Shown: one piece after another, positions 1-5,654 of the stretch | Layout of the letters: the number at the start of each line of letters is the position of its first letter | How positions within the stretch are numbered: the stretch's first letter is position 1 | Assembly (NCBI GenBank): GCA_030627725.1 | Contig: DAOVSZ010000196.1 | Coordinates: 1-5,654 of the forward strand | Direction of reading: 5' to 3' | Length of the DNA stretch: 5,654 bases | From: Desulfobulbaceae bacterium | GTDB lineage: Bacteria > Desulfobacterota > Desulfobulbia > Desulfobulbales > DAOVSZ01 | Program-made: the position numbers and the translations under genes | Notes under the pieces: model-generated | The model's database searches: none | Told to the model about the DNA's origin: nothing | What the model saw: only the letters and a program-made list of their open reading frames with translations

Positions 1-90
1 AGTGAAAAGTGAAAAAAATAAAACACTTATAAAGATATTCAAGTCGTTTGTCGTTTGTCGTTTGTCACTTTGCATTTTTAACTTTTAACT
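1..90. repeat. Imperfect AT-rich inverted repeat flanking the heptamer run
   Basis: Bases 1-16 (two AGTGAAA units plus AA) match the reverse complement of bases 75-90 at 14 of 16 positions; the two differences are G against T at the same place in each heptamer. The outer arm may continue past the left edge. The arms are related heptamers facing opposite ways and could fold at the 3' end of the operon transcript, but the stem is AT-rich with two mismatches. Confidence 0.5.
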
Positions 91-91
91 T
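43..91. repeat. Phased run of seven heptamers downstream of the OmcS-like gene
   Basis: On the plus strand seven 7-nt units follow each other without a gap: GTCGTTT three times (43-63), then GTCACTT, TGCATTT, TTAACTT and TTAACTT. The three GTCGTTT units and the two TTAACTT units are exact copies; the middle two are variants. It is non-coding and starts 12 nt beyond the end of the OmcS-like gene. It resembles the heptanucleotide short tandem repeats known from other bacterial genomes; function unknown. Confidence 0.8.
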
Positions 92-103
92 CACCGCAGG
101 TGG

Positions 104-1150
104 CTAGTCTTTTGCCGTATGGCATTTCTGACAGCCGTCCGTATTGGTGCCGCCCGGCCATAATTTGTAATCCCAGCGCACGATACTTTGATAAGGTGTT
201 CCGTGGGCCCGATGGCATGAAATGCAGGTTATGATTGCCTTGCCGGAGGCGCTGTAAACGCCGGTGCTGATGACACTGGAGATATTGGTGCTTGCAACAG
301 GAGCAACGATATCATAGTTATTGATTCCCGCGGTTCCATATCCTGCATAGTCGTCCTTGGTCCTGACATTATACATATCATAATCAGTCGGGTGTCGGAG
401 CCAGGCAGACTGCATGTTGTTTCCTGTGCTGATTTCGCTGGAAGAGTTATGAAAGTCTCCATGACATATGCCGCAGAGATAGCTTATTGTGGTTGCGTAA
501 TTAGCTGGAGTCGAGTCGTCCGTACTGTTGTGTTTGTCAACCCCTTTGTGCTGGTTGTGGTCAGTGTTGCTGACCGTAAATTCCCAGTTCGTGTCCTCAT
601 ACCCGGCAATGCCATCCAGGAAACGATACCCGTCAGTGACTGCGCCGCTCGCATTGTTGTGATGATAACCGGATATCGCCTCGTATTCGCTTGACTTGGT
701 CCTGTCACCGTGGCAGCCTGTGCTGCCGGCGCAGGTGAGGGTGGTTCCGAAGGTCCCGCCTGTATATCCGGGAGGCTCGGATGCGGATGTCACATTAGAA
801 AGGGTCGTTACATCATGTCCTGTACTGTCTGTCCCATTCTCAACCCAGTAGAAGTTGCCGCCGGCCAGGGTATTGTGGCCTGATTCCGTGCCGGTATTTT
901 TATAATCTACACTAGAGACTGTCAGGACAAACGGTGTTCCACTGCCCGTATTTATGCCGGTATGGCAGCCGACACAGTCATTTTTCAACAGCCCTGCATG
1001 CGGTCCCCCGTTTGAAAACATTGCTTCTCCGCCCTGTGAGTTGTGCATTGTATGGCAGTCGGCGCATTGTCCTGTGATAGCGGCGGCTGCCGGCAAAGCG
1101 ATGAGTAATATCCAGGTAAAGGTCAGTAATGCACGGATATGTAGTTTCAT
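104..1150 (-). CDS. OmcS-like hexaheme extracellular nanowire cytochrome c
   Basis: This 348-residue protein has a Sec signal peptide cleaved near Ala24. Heme sites are CADCH (29-33), CVGCH (59-63), an atypical CX5CH (C140, C146-H147), CGICH (226-230), CISCH (309-313) and CQKCH (340-344). Order and flanks match Geobacter OmcS as I recall it: CHTMHNS at heme 1, GHN-x-x-AG-(G/D)-x-(F/Y) at 91-100, CHxDxHNS then LRHP at heme 4, CHRAH at heme 5, and a C-terminus CHTAKD against CHAKD. In OmcS filaments the second His of CHTMH ligates heme 5 of the next subunit; here that is His36. The mature chain (about 324 residues) is shorter than OmcS (about 407), mainly between hemes 5 and 6. About a dozen non-motif histidines are available as distal ligands. 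Start ATG 1150 was chosen because of the Shine-Dalgarno sequence and signal peptide; the frame stays open upstream but that part is antisense-free overlap with the propeller gene and has no signal. Function is inferred as a polymeric electron wire; the homology is strong, while polymerisation is not shown. Confidence 0.85.
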   Translation of the reverse strand: MKLHIRALLTFTWILLIALPAAAAITGQCADCHTMHNSQGGEAMFSNGGPHAGLLKNDCVGCHTGINTGSGTPFVLTVSSVDYKNTGTESGHNTLAGGNFYWVENGTDSTGHDVTTLSNVTSASEPPGYTGGTFGTTLTCAGSTGCHGDRTKSSEYEAISGYHHNNASGAVTDGYRFLDGIAGYEDTNWEFTVSNTDHNQHKGVDKHNSTDDSTPANYATTISYLCGICHGDFHNSSSEISTGNNMQSAWLRHPTDYDMYNVRTKDDYAGYGTAGINNYDIVAPVASTNISSVISTGVYSASGKAIITCISCHRAHGTPYQSIVRWDYKLWPGGTNTDGCQKCHTAKD

Positions 1151-1157
1151 AAGGCTT

Positions 1158-1162
1158 ACCTC
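1158..1162 (-). promoter_or_regulatory. Ribosome binding site of the OmcS-like gene
   Basis: GAGGT lies 7 nt before ATG 1150 and overlaps the TGA stop of the propeller gene (1161-1163). It decides the start of the OmcS-like gene, which otherwise has an open frame reaching 1483, and it suggests translational coupling. Confidence 0.75.
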
Positions 1163-2054
1163 ACTGGCGACTGTACACCTGGACCCGGGCATTTCCTTGA
1201 TCAACGATACAGAGTCTGCCCCATGGGTCGAATCGGAGTTCAATCGGGTAATACATCTGGTCCTGCGCCTGTCCATGTGTAAGAAAACTGTATGAAAATT
1301 TTCCGTTTCTGTTGAAAACGGATACTGTCCCTCGATGACGGTCCAGTATGTAATAAGATCCGGAGGTATCTCTATCAAAAGATCGTGGAAAGCCGAGATT
1401 CTCCTGGTCCAGGTCGATGGTCGACTCCTCTTCACCATCATCGGTAAAGGTGTAGATCCGCCTTTGTTCCTGGTTGAGAGCAATGACCTTGCGGTCTTTT
1501 ACTTTAAAATCGACAAATCCTTCCACGCAGTCTTTACAGTCAAAGGACCGGTCAACGGTAAGATTATTGTCAAGGGCCAGAATCGTGCCGCTTGCACGGT
1601 CCAACAGGTAGAGTGTGTTGCCGGCATACTCCAGCCGGTCCGGGAAAACGGTCTTTCCTTTGAACTCAATTGTATTCGGTGTGACCTCTTTTGTTTTGAG
1701 ACTTATCTTGGTCAGTGTGTTGCGGCCTTTTTCCACAATCCAGATAAATCCCTGTTTGTCCCGCACCATATCGAATGGGGCAAGTAGTTTGCCTTCTGCG
1801 GTAAAGGGCTGGAGATACTCGCCGGTTTTCTCAAAAGACAGGAGCATGTTGTTTTTAGATTCCACCACATAATATCGTCCACGGCCCTCATCAACAAAGA
1901 GGGCTGTGGGAGATTTCATTGTCAGTTCAACTGGTTTCGGCGCCAGGTTGAAGGCCCACTTCCACTGAGATTGAGCGTTTGCCGCAGAAGGCTGCAGCAG
2001 GATAGCAATAGCGGCCAGCATTGCTCCGATACTATATTCAATTTGTTTTTTCAT
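1161..2054 (-). CDS. Exported NHL-type beta-propeller protein
   Basis: This 297-residue protein has a clear Sec signal peptide (hydrophobic residues about 9-20, cleavage likely after Ala27 in ANA-Q). The mature part holds about six degenerate NHL/YWTD-like blades with recurring 'P-x-x-(hydrophobic)-x-x-D-x-x-G-x-x-(Y/W)-(hydrophobic)-V/D-x-x-x-x-x-(hydrophobic)' pattern; clear examples are SPTALFVDEGRGRYYVVE near residue 48, PFDMVRDKQGFIWIVEKG near residue 93 and the last blade, ELRFDPWGRLCIVDQG. It has no CXXCH, but CKDC at 173-176 is a CXXC without the heme His. NHL proteins act as protein-binding platforms. From memory, genes of this type sit next to omcS and similar nanowire cytochromes in Geobacter, so a part in secretion, assembly or anchoring of the cytochrome is a reasonable inference. 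Start ATG 2054 gives the signal peptide directly; the site has no strong Shine-Dalgarno sequence. It ends 10 nt before the OmcS-like gene. Confidence 0.85.
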   Translation of the reverse strand: MKKQIEYSIGAMLAAIAILLQPSAANAQSQWKWAFNLAPKPVELTMKSPTALFVDEGRGRYYVVESKNNMLLSFEKTGEYLQPFTAEGKLLAPFDMVRDKQGFIWIVEKGRNTLTKISLKTKEVTPNTIEFKGKTVFPDRLEYAGNTLYLLDRASGTILALDNNLTVDRSFDCKDCVEGFVDFKVKDRKVIALNQEQRRIYTFTDDGEEESTIDLDQENLGFPRSFDRDTSGSYYILDRHRGTVSVFNRNGKFSYSFLTHGQAQDQMYYPIELRFDPWGRLCIVDQGNARVQVYSRQ

Positions 2055-2084
2055 TTGGTGTTCACGTGGTTGCGAGTATCTCGT
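2055..2084 (-). other. Short gap between the 16-heme and propeller genes
   Basis: This 30-nt gap is the largest between genes in the block. It holds a small hairpin-like element, CGAG-ATA-CTCG, just after the stop codon, and no convincing Shine-Dalgarno sequence before ATG 2054. It is too short and lacks a T-run for an intrinsic terminator, so I read it as part of one transcript. Confidence 0.5.
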
Positions 2085-3257
2085 TTAATAATGATGGCAT
2101 TGTACACAAAGGGCCTTTTGGCCACTCAGTTTGAGCTGATATTTATAATCAGTTCCCTTAGGGTCATGACAGGTGACGCAAGACATCGGCATTTTTGTCC
2201 TGGGGTCAAGGACCTTGTCGCCAATAGGATGCGTGAATTGTCCCTGAGTTGCATGACATTGTTCGCAGATTGTATTTCCGTCACCCGCAAGCATCGCCGG
2301 CGAGTCAGCGCCGTGCAGGGCATGGCATTTATGGCATTCACCGACCTGATTATGGGTGTAAAGCTTTTCCGTATGTCGCTGAAATGTATACTCATGGCAA
2401 CTCCTGCAGGCGCCGGCCAGATTACCGCGCAGCAGTTTCGTCGTGTTGCCTGCATGCGGTGAATGACAGATTGCGCAGCTGTTTTGTCTTCCATAAAGCA
2501 TATGACTGTGTGTCTTCTGAAACTGTTCTGTTATCTCTTCATGACATTCAAGGCAGGTTTGGGAAGAAATTTTCCCTTCAGCATGACAGGTGTCACATTC
2601 CTTGTCCTCATAAGGCTGATGAAGTTCATTTCTGACAAGGGCCTTTCTGGAACTTCCGTGAGGATGGTGACAGCTCAAGCAGTTCCTGACTTCACTTGGA
2701 AAGTTTCTGTGTGCGCTTTTTACCGAACTCTTTGTGTGACATTTGACGCACAGATCATCTGATTCATTTTTAAGCAACAGCATATTTTCAGAATTATGAG
2801 GTTCATGACAGGCTGAACAGTCACCTTTTTTAAAAGGCTGGTGGGAGTACTTATATTCCGTAGAAATTGACTCATGACATGAGAAACAGAGATCTGTCGC
2901 CTTTTTTATGAGCAAACCCTTTGTATTGGAGGTGTGAGGAGAGTGACATGACAGACATTTCCCTTCAGAGACCGGTTTATGAACAATTCCCGAGGTAAAA
3001 GAGGTGGATTCATCAGTATGGCACGAAAAGCATATTTCCGGCTGCTGTTTCTGGAGAAGCCCTTTATGCTTTGCGACATGAGGATTATGACAGGCGTTGC
3101 ACTGATCGGCAAACAAAGGCCTGTGGATAACCGGACCCTCAAAAGCGGCTTTTTCATGGCAGGTGAAGCATGTTGATTCGCATTCTCCGTATTTGCACGT
3201 TATCAGCACTGCAATCACGGACAGAAAGGCGCTTATGAACAATCTATTTTTTTTCAT
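2085..3257 (-). CDS. 16-heme paired-CXXCH secreted cytochrome c
   Basis: This 390-residue protein has 16 CXXCH motifs (Cys30, 53, 76, 101, 124, 147, 170, 193, 221, 235 and so on to Cys384) and ends with Tyr two residues after the last heme His. The N-terminus, with KK followed by a hydrophobic stretch (FISAFLSVIAVLI), is a Sec signal peptide. Cleavage could occur near residue 26, or it may be a lipoprotein processed at Cys21 (LITC, a weak lipobox). The paired pattern 'HxPxxxGxCxxCHxPHxS' repeats through the protein. Hemes 1-11 match hemes 1-11 of the upstream 26-heme protein in order, including the irregular heme 9 (CDTCHAEG) without a second His, so the two are paralogues. The ATG overlaps the upstream TAA (TAATG) and follows a good Shine-Dalgarno sequence, so translation is probably coupled. 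The role is inferred to be a periplasmic or cell-surface electron carrier feeding the OmcS-like protein; family membership is certain, cellular location is not. Confidence 0.9.
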   Translation of the reverse strand: MKKNRLFISAFLSVIAVLITCKYGECESTCFTCHEKAAFEGPVIHRPLFADQCNACHNPHVAKHKGLLQKQQPEICFSCHTDESTSFTSGIVHKPVSEGKCLSCHSPHTSNTKGLLIKKATDLCFSCHESISTEYKYSHQPFKKGDCSACHEPHNSENMLLLKNESDDLCVKCHTKSSVKSAHRNFPSEVRNCLSCHHPHGSSRKALVRNELHQPYEDKECDTCHAEGKISSQTCLECHEEITEQFQKTHSHMLYGRQNSCAICHSPHAGNTTKLLRGNLAGACRSCHEYTFQRHTEKLYTHNQVGECHKCHALHGADSPAMLAGDGNTICEQCHATQGQFTHPIGDKVLDPRTKMPMSCVTCHDPKGTDYKYQLKLSGQKALCVQCHHY

Positions 3258-5212
3258 TATTTTGCTCTCCTTCCCTTATGACATGGCCGGCAATTCCCTT
3301 CGGCAAAGGGTGTGTGGGAGACTGGATAGAGCAGAAAGTCGTTATCACCGCCGTGCGGGTCATGACAGTTGCTGCAGGAGTCGGGTTTGGGGATTATGTT
3401 GTTGTGTGCGGCAATGAATTCATCCGTGTCTGTCTCATGACATTCTGAACAGATATCACCAGTTTTTGATTTAAGTATTGATGGTGCGTCAGAGCCGTGA
3501 GCAAGGTGGCACTGGGTACAGTCTTCTTGTGCCGGGTCATGTGCTGTGCCATCTTTCCAATACTGAGATATGTTTTCGTGGCAACCAAGACAGATTGCCG
3601 GTTGTTCTTTTATCAGGAAGGCATTCTGGGTTGAGCCGTGGGAGACATGGCACGAACCGCAGCTTAGGTTTTCAACCGGTTTATGTTTGACGGTATTTTT
3701 TTTGATTTGCCTTGAAACATCTCTGTGGCAATCAAAACAAAGTTCGCCTGATTCTTTTTTCAGGATTGATGAGAAGTAACTTGAGTGGGGAGCATGGCAT
3801 GTCATGCACTTGCCATCTGCAAAAGGCTTATGTGTTTTTTCGTTTTCCGATTCTTTGTTTATATCTGTATGACAGCTGAAACAGAGTTCCCCTTTTTTTG
3901 TATCTTCTTTGAGTAAGTGTTTCCGGTCAGCCTGGTGAGGTGAATGGCATCCCCTGCAGCTTCCTTCGGCAAAAGGCCGGTGCTGACTCATAAGCCCCAT
4001 CTCATACTGGATATTGTCGTGGCAGGTGATGCAGATATCACCCTCTGTTCTTTGCAGCAGAGCGTCCTCCGGTGACGAATGTGGCTGGTGGCAGGTCAGA
4101 CATTTTCCTGATTCAGCAGGTTGGTGGGTCACTCTGCCGGTTGTAAAGTTTTTCTTTTCATGACAGGTGAGGCAGAGTGTTTTCGGTTTTGAGTGAAGCA
4201 GAGACTGTACGGACGATCCATGGCCGGAGTGACAGTCGATACACTTTCCATCAGCTACAGGCTTATGTGTGCTCTTTTCCTTCATGTCCTGGAACTGGTC
4301 ATGACATTCAAGGCACACCTGCTCCGGCGCTGTCTTGAGCATTACCGTGTGATCACTTGCATGCGGAGCATGACAGCCGGTACAGTTTTTTTCTTGATAC
4401 GGCTCATGTGAATGGGCGGAACTTTCTCTCTCATGACATTCGAGGCAGAGGGTGTCCGGCTTGCCTTTGAGCAGAATTTCGCCGGAAGATTTTTTGGTGT
4501 GGCAAGCATCACATTCGCCGTCAAGTACAGGCTGGTGCACAGTGGCCTTCAGCATCGCATGTTTGTCGGAAGAATGTGGCGTGTGGCAGAGGGTGCAGTC
4601 TTTTTTTATCGGATAGCCGTTGTGTTTTTGTACAAATAAATCGGTATTCGTTTCATGGCATGAGCTACAATGTTTCGCTTCATCTAGCTTCAGGATAAAT
4701 CTATTATCGGATGCATGGTTTTCGTGACATGTCATGCAGCCGTCCTGCATTGGCGCATGTTCGTTCTTCCTTACGAAATTGGTCTTATCGTGACAGGAGA
4801 GGCATGTCTCGGCAAGGGGTTTATTGAGCAGGCCCTTATAGCTGCTGTTATGAGGATTATGACATATGGAACATTTTCCTTCTTTTACAGGGGAGTGGGC
4901 GTATTTCTTTCGCACCTCTGCCGGAATCTGTCGGTGGCATGCGAGACAGAGTTTCGGCGGGTTTTGTCGAAGATGTGTCCCCCCAATGAGACCATGACTG
5001 AGGTGGCAGTCCCCGCATTTGTCTTCCATGACAGGAGCATGGACGACACCCTGCTTATATTTTATTGCCATGTCCTCATGGCACTCCACGCACGTCTTTC
5101 TTATGCGCAACTGCCTGGTCTGCTGTTCAGGGACGCATGACCAGAGTGTCATGGATAACCCGATGAGGGCACATATGTATCCAGCTCTGTTCAACAAGAG
5201 TTTACCTCCCAT
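3257..5212 (-). CDS. 26-heme paired-CXXCH outer-membrane lipoprotein cytochrome c
   Basis: This 651-residue protein has 26 CXXCH heme-binding motifs, about one per 24 mature residues, starting at Cys41, 66, 89, 114, 137, 159, 182, 206, 234 and 256 and ending at Cys588, 613 and 641. Most alternate between a 'C-x-x-C-H-E/D' site and an 'H-x-P-x-x-x-G-x-C-x-x-C-H-x-x-H-x-S' site, the paired (doubled) CXXCH architecture, so most hemes probably have two His ligands. The N-terminus has a positive and hydrophobic stretch ending in LWSC (residues 23-26). This is a plausible lipobox, although Trp at -2 is unusual, and it suggests lipidation and export. I chose ATG 5212, after a purine-rich AGAAGAAG, over the in-frame ATG 5266, which adds 18 residues before the signal and has no Shine-Dalgarno sequence. 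Hemes 9 and 26 lack the following x-x-H. Residues 182-238 resemble 588-645, which indicates internal duplication. The likely role is electron transfer at the outer membrane within this operon; the exact partner is unknown and there is no named homologue I can assign. Confidence 0.9.
   Translation of the reverse strand: MGGKLLLNRAGYICALIGLSMTLWSCVPEQQTRQLRIRKTCVECHEDMAIKYKQGVVHAPVMEDKCGDCHLSHGLIGGTHLRQNPPKLCLACHRQIPAEVRKKYAHSPVKEGKCSICHNPHNSSYKGLLNKPLAETCLSCHDKTNFVRKNEHAPMQDGCMTCHENHASDNRFILKLDEAKHCSSCHETNTDLFVQKHNGYPIKKDCTLCHTPHSSDKHAMLKATVHQPVLDGECDACHTKKSSGEILLKGKPDTLCLECHERESSAHSHEPYQEKNCTGCHAPHASDHTVMLKTAPEQVCLECHDQFQDMKEKSTHKPVADGKCIDCHSGHGSSVQSLLHSKPKTLCLTCHEKKNFTTGRVTHQPAESGKCLTCHQPHSSPEDALLQRTEGDICITCHDNIQYEMGLMSQHRPFAEGSCRGCHSPHQADRKHLLKEDTKKGELCFSCHTDINKESENEKTHKPFADGKCMTCHAPHSSYFSSILKKESGELCFDCHRDVSRQIKKNTVKHKPVENLSCGSCHVSHGSTQNAFLIKEQPAICLGCHENISQYWKDGTAHDPAQEDCTQCHLAHGSDAPSILKSKTGDICSECHETDTDEFIAAHNNIIPKPDSCSNCHDPHGGDNDFLLYPVSHTPFAEGNCRPCHKGRRAK
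3266..3272 (-). promoter_or_regulatory. Ribosome binding site of the 16-heme cytochrome gene
   Basis: AAGGAGA lies 8 nt before ATG 3257, inside the last codons of the 26-heme gene. With the TAATG stop-start overlap it supports this start and coupled translation of the two cytochromes. Confidence 0.75.
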
Positions 5213-5654
5213 ACTTCTTCTGTATTTTTTTCCATGCAGACTTATTTGCTGATATCCGGGAAACATTTTTCAGTTTCGTCAGATATTCTTCCTTTGCCTG
5301 AGTATAGTTTCTCTGCTTCAGCATTTTTGCAATTCCAGCCTGTACACTTTCCAGCGGACGTGCAAGGTCTTTTTTTCGTCCTATAAGTTTCACGATTGCA
5401 ACAGAGCTATGTTCTGCTACCGGAGCGCTTACTTCCCCCTTGTTCAACTTCCGGGTAACTTCTTTGATGGCCGGGTCAAGGTGGTCAAAAGGAATGTCCT
5501 GAACAGGTATCTCATCTGTGAAATATTTTCTGGCTACCGTAAAAAAGTCCTTACCGTTTTTAATCTCGTCATGGATCTTCCCGGCGATACCCGCTTCAGC
5601 TTTTATAACGGCAATGCTGACGATTTCCGGGAAGGTGAATTCTTTCTTGTTCTG
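5202..5654 (-). CDS. Parvulin-like (PpiC/SurA-type) peptidyl-prolyl isomerase, 5' end outside window
   Basis: The reading frame is open from the right edge to a TAA at 5202-5204, giving the last 150 residues of a longer protein. Fragment residues about 8-95 have the layout of a parvulin domain: a first beta strand (FPEIVSIAVIKAE), a helix ending in NGKDFFTVARKYF, a segment LDPAIKEVTRKLNKGEVSAPV that matches the family's 'L-x-x-G-x-x-S-x-P-V' signature, and a last strand VAIVKLIGRK. A lysine-rich helical tail of about 55 residues follows. Such proteins act as periplasmic or secretory chaperones and prolyl isomerases; the N-terminal region that would carry a signal peptide is not visible. The histidines expected in the first strand and in the last strand of active parvulins are absent and the GDLG-like loop is not recognisable, so the domain may be a non-catalytic chaperone. 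It overlaps the next gene by 11 nt, which suggests co-translation. The family call is fairly sure; the substrate (the cytochromes downstream) is inferred from context. Confidence 0.8.
   Translation of the reverse strand, partial: QNKKEFTFPEIVSIAVIKAEAGIAGKIHDEIKNGKDFFTVARKYFTDEIPVQDIPFDHLDPAIKEVTRKLNKGEVSAPVAEHSSVAIVKLIGRKKDLARPLESVQAGIAKMLKQRNYTQAKEEYLTKLKNVSRISANKSAWKKIQKKYGR

Noticed and set aside
12..41. T-run on the minus strand with a weak upstream stem as a terminator
   Set aside because: The only stem I can form is about 4 bp, AT-rich, with a 12-nt loop; not enough to call.
43..70. CRISPR-like repeat array
   Set aside because: Units are 7 nt and directly adjacent, with no spacers; this is a short tandem repeat.
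92..102. Hairpin CACC-TGC-GGTG after the OmcS-like stop as a terminator
   Set aside because: The stem is only 4 bp and is followed on the minus strand by an A-rich stretch, not a T-run, so it is not a convincing intrinsic terminator.
1151..1483. Possible N-terminal extension of the OmcS-like gene up to ATG 1483
   Set aside because: The extension overlaps the propeller gene in another frame, has no signal peptide, and places the real signal peptide internally; ATG 1150 has a good Shine-Dalgarno sequence.
2055..2084. Attenuator or terminator between the 16-heme and propeller genes
   Set aside because: The CGAG-ATA-CTCG element has a 4-bp stem and no T-run; the gap is only 30 nt.
1335..2462. 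Long open frames on the plus strand (for example 1335-1787 and 1971-2462)
   Set aside because: They lie antisense to clearly real genes, have no family features or ribosome sites, and their residues read like the complement of cytochrome and propeller codons.
5213..5266. Upstream ATG 5266 for the 26-heme lipoprotein
   Set aside because: It adds 18 polar residues before the signal sequence and has no Shine-Dalgarno sequence; ATG 5212 gives a normal lipoprotein signal.

Overview
All genes in this window lie on the minus strand and read from right to left. They form one compact block of five genes: the 3' part of a parvulin-like (PpiC/SurA-type) peptidyl-prolyl isomerase, a lipoprotein cytochrome with 26 CXXCH motifs, a secreted cytochrome with 16 CXXCH motifs, an exported NHL-type beta-propeller, and a hexaheme cytochrome resembling OmcS, the Geobacter extracellular nanowire subunit. 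The first gene runs off the right edge, so the operon promoter lies outside the window.

The organism is most likely an anaerobic, metal-reducing or syntrophic bacterium of the Desulfobacterota/Geobacterales or Nitrospirota type. The reasons are the very high density of c-type heme motifs, the paired-CXXCH architecture, the OmcS-like protein beside an NHL protein and a PPIase, and the moderate base composition. The sequence alone does not settle the phylum.

Layout from the right edge: 5202-5654 PPIase (partial); 3257-5212 26-heme lipoprotein, overlapping the PPIase by 11 nt; 2085-3257 16-heme cytochrome, overlapping at TAATG; 1161-2054 NHL propeller after a 30-nt gap; 104-1150 OmcS-like cytochrome after a 10-nt gap with a clear Shine-Dalgarno sequence; 1-103 a non-coding AT-rich stretch with a phased run of seven heptamers.

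Inferred joint role: an extracellular electron-transfer module. The OmcS-like protein would polymerise into a heme wire. It keeps the CHTMHNS motif, whose second His reaches into the neighbouring subunit in OmcS. The two large multiheme proteins could carry electrons between the outer membrane and the wire. The PPIase-like and propeller proteins could help secretion, folding or assembly. The block encodes 47 canonical CXXCH motifs plus one CX5CH motif. The most notable points are the unusual CX5CH at heme 3 of an otherwise OmcS-like protein, the internal duplication in the 26-heme lipoprotein and its collinearity with the 16-heme neighbour, and a parvulin-like domain that seems to lack the usual catalytic histidines.
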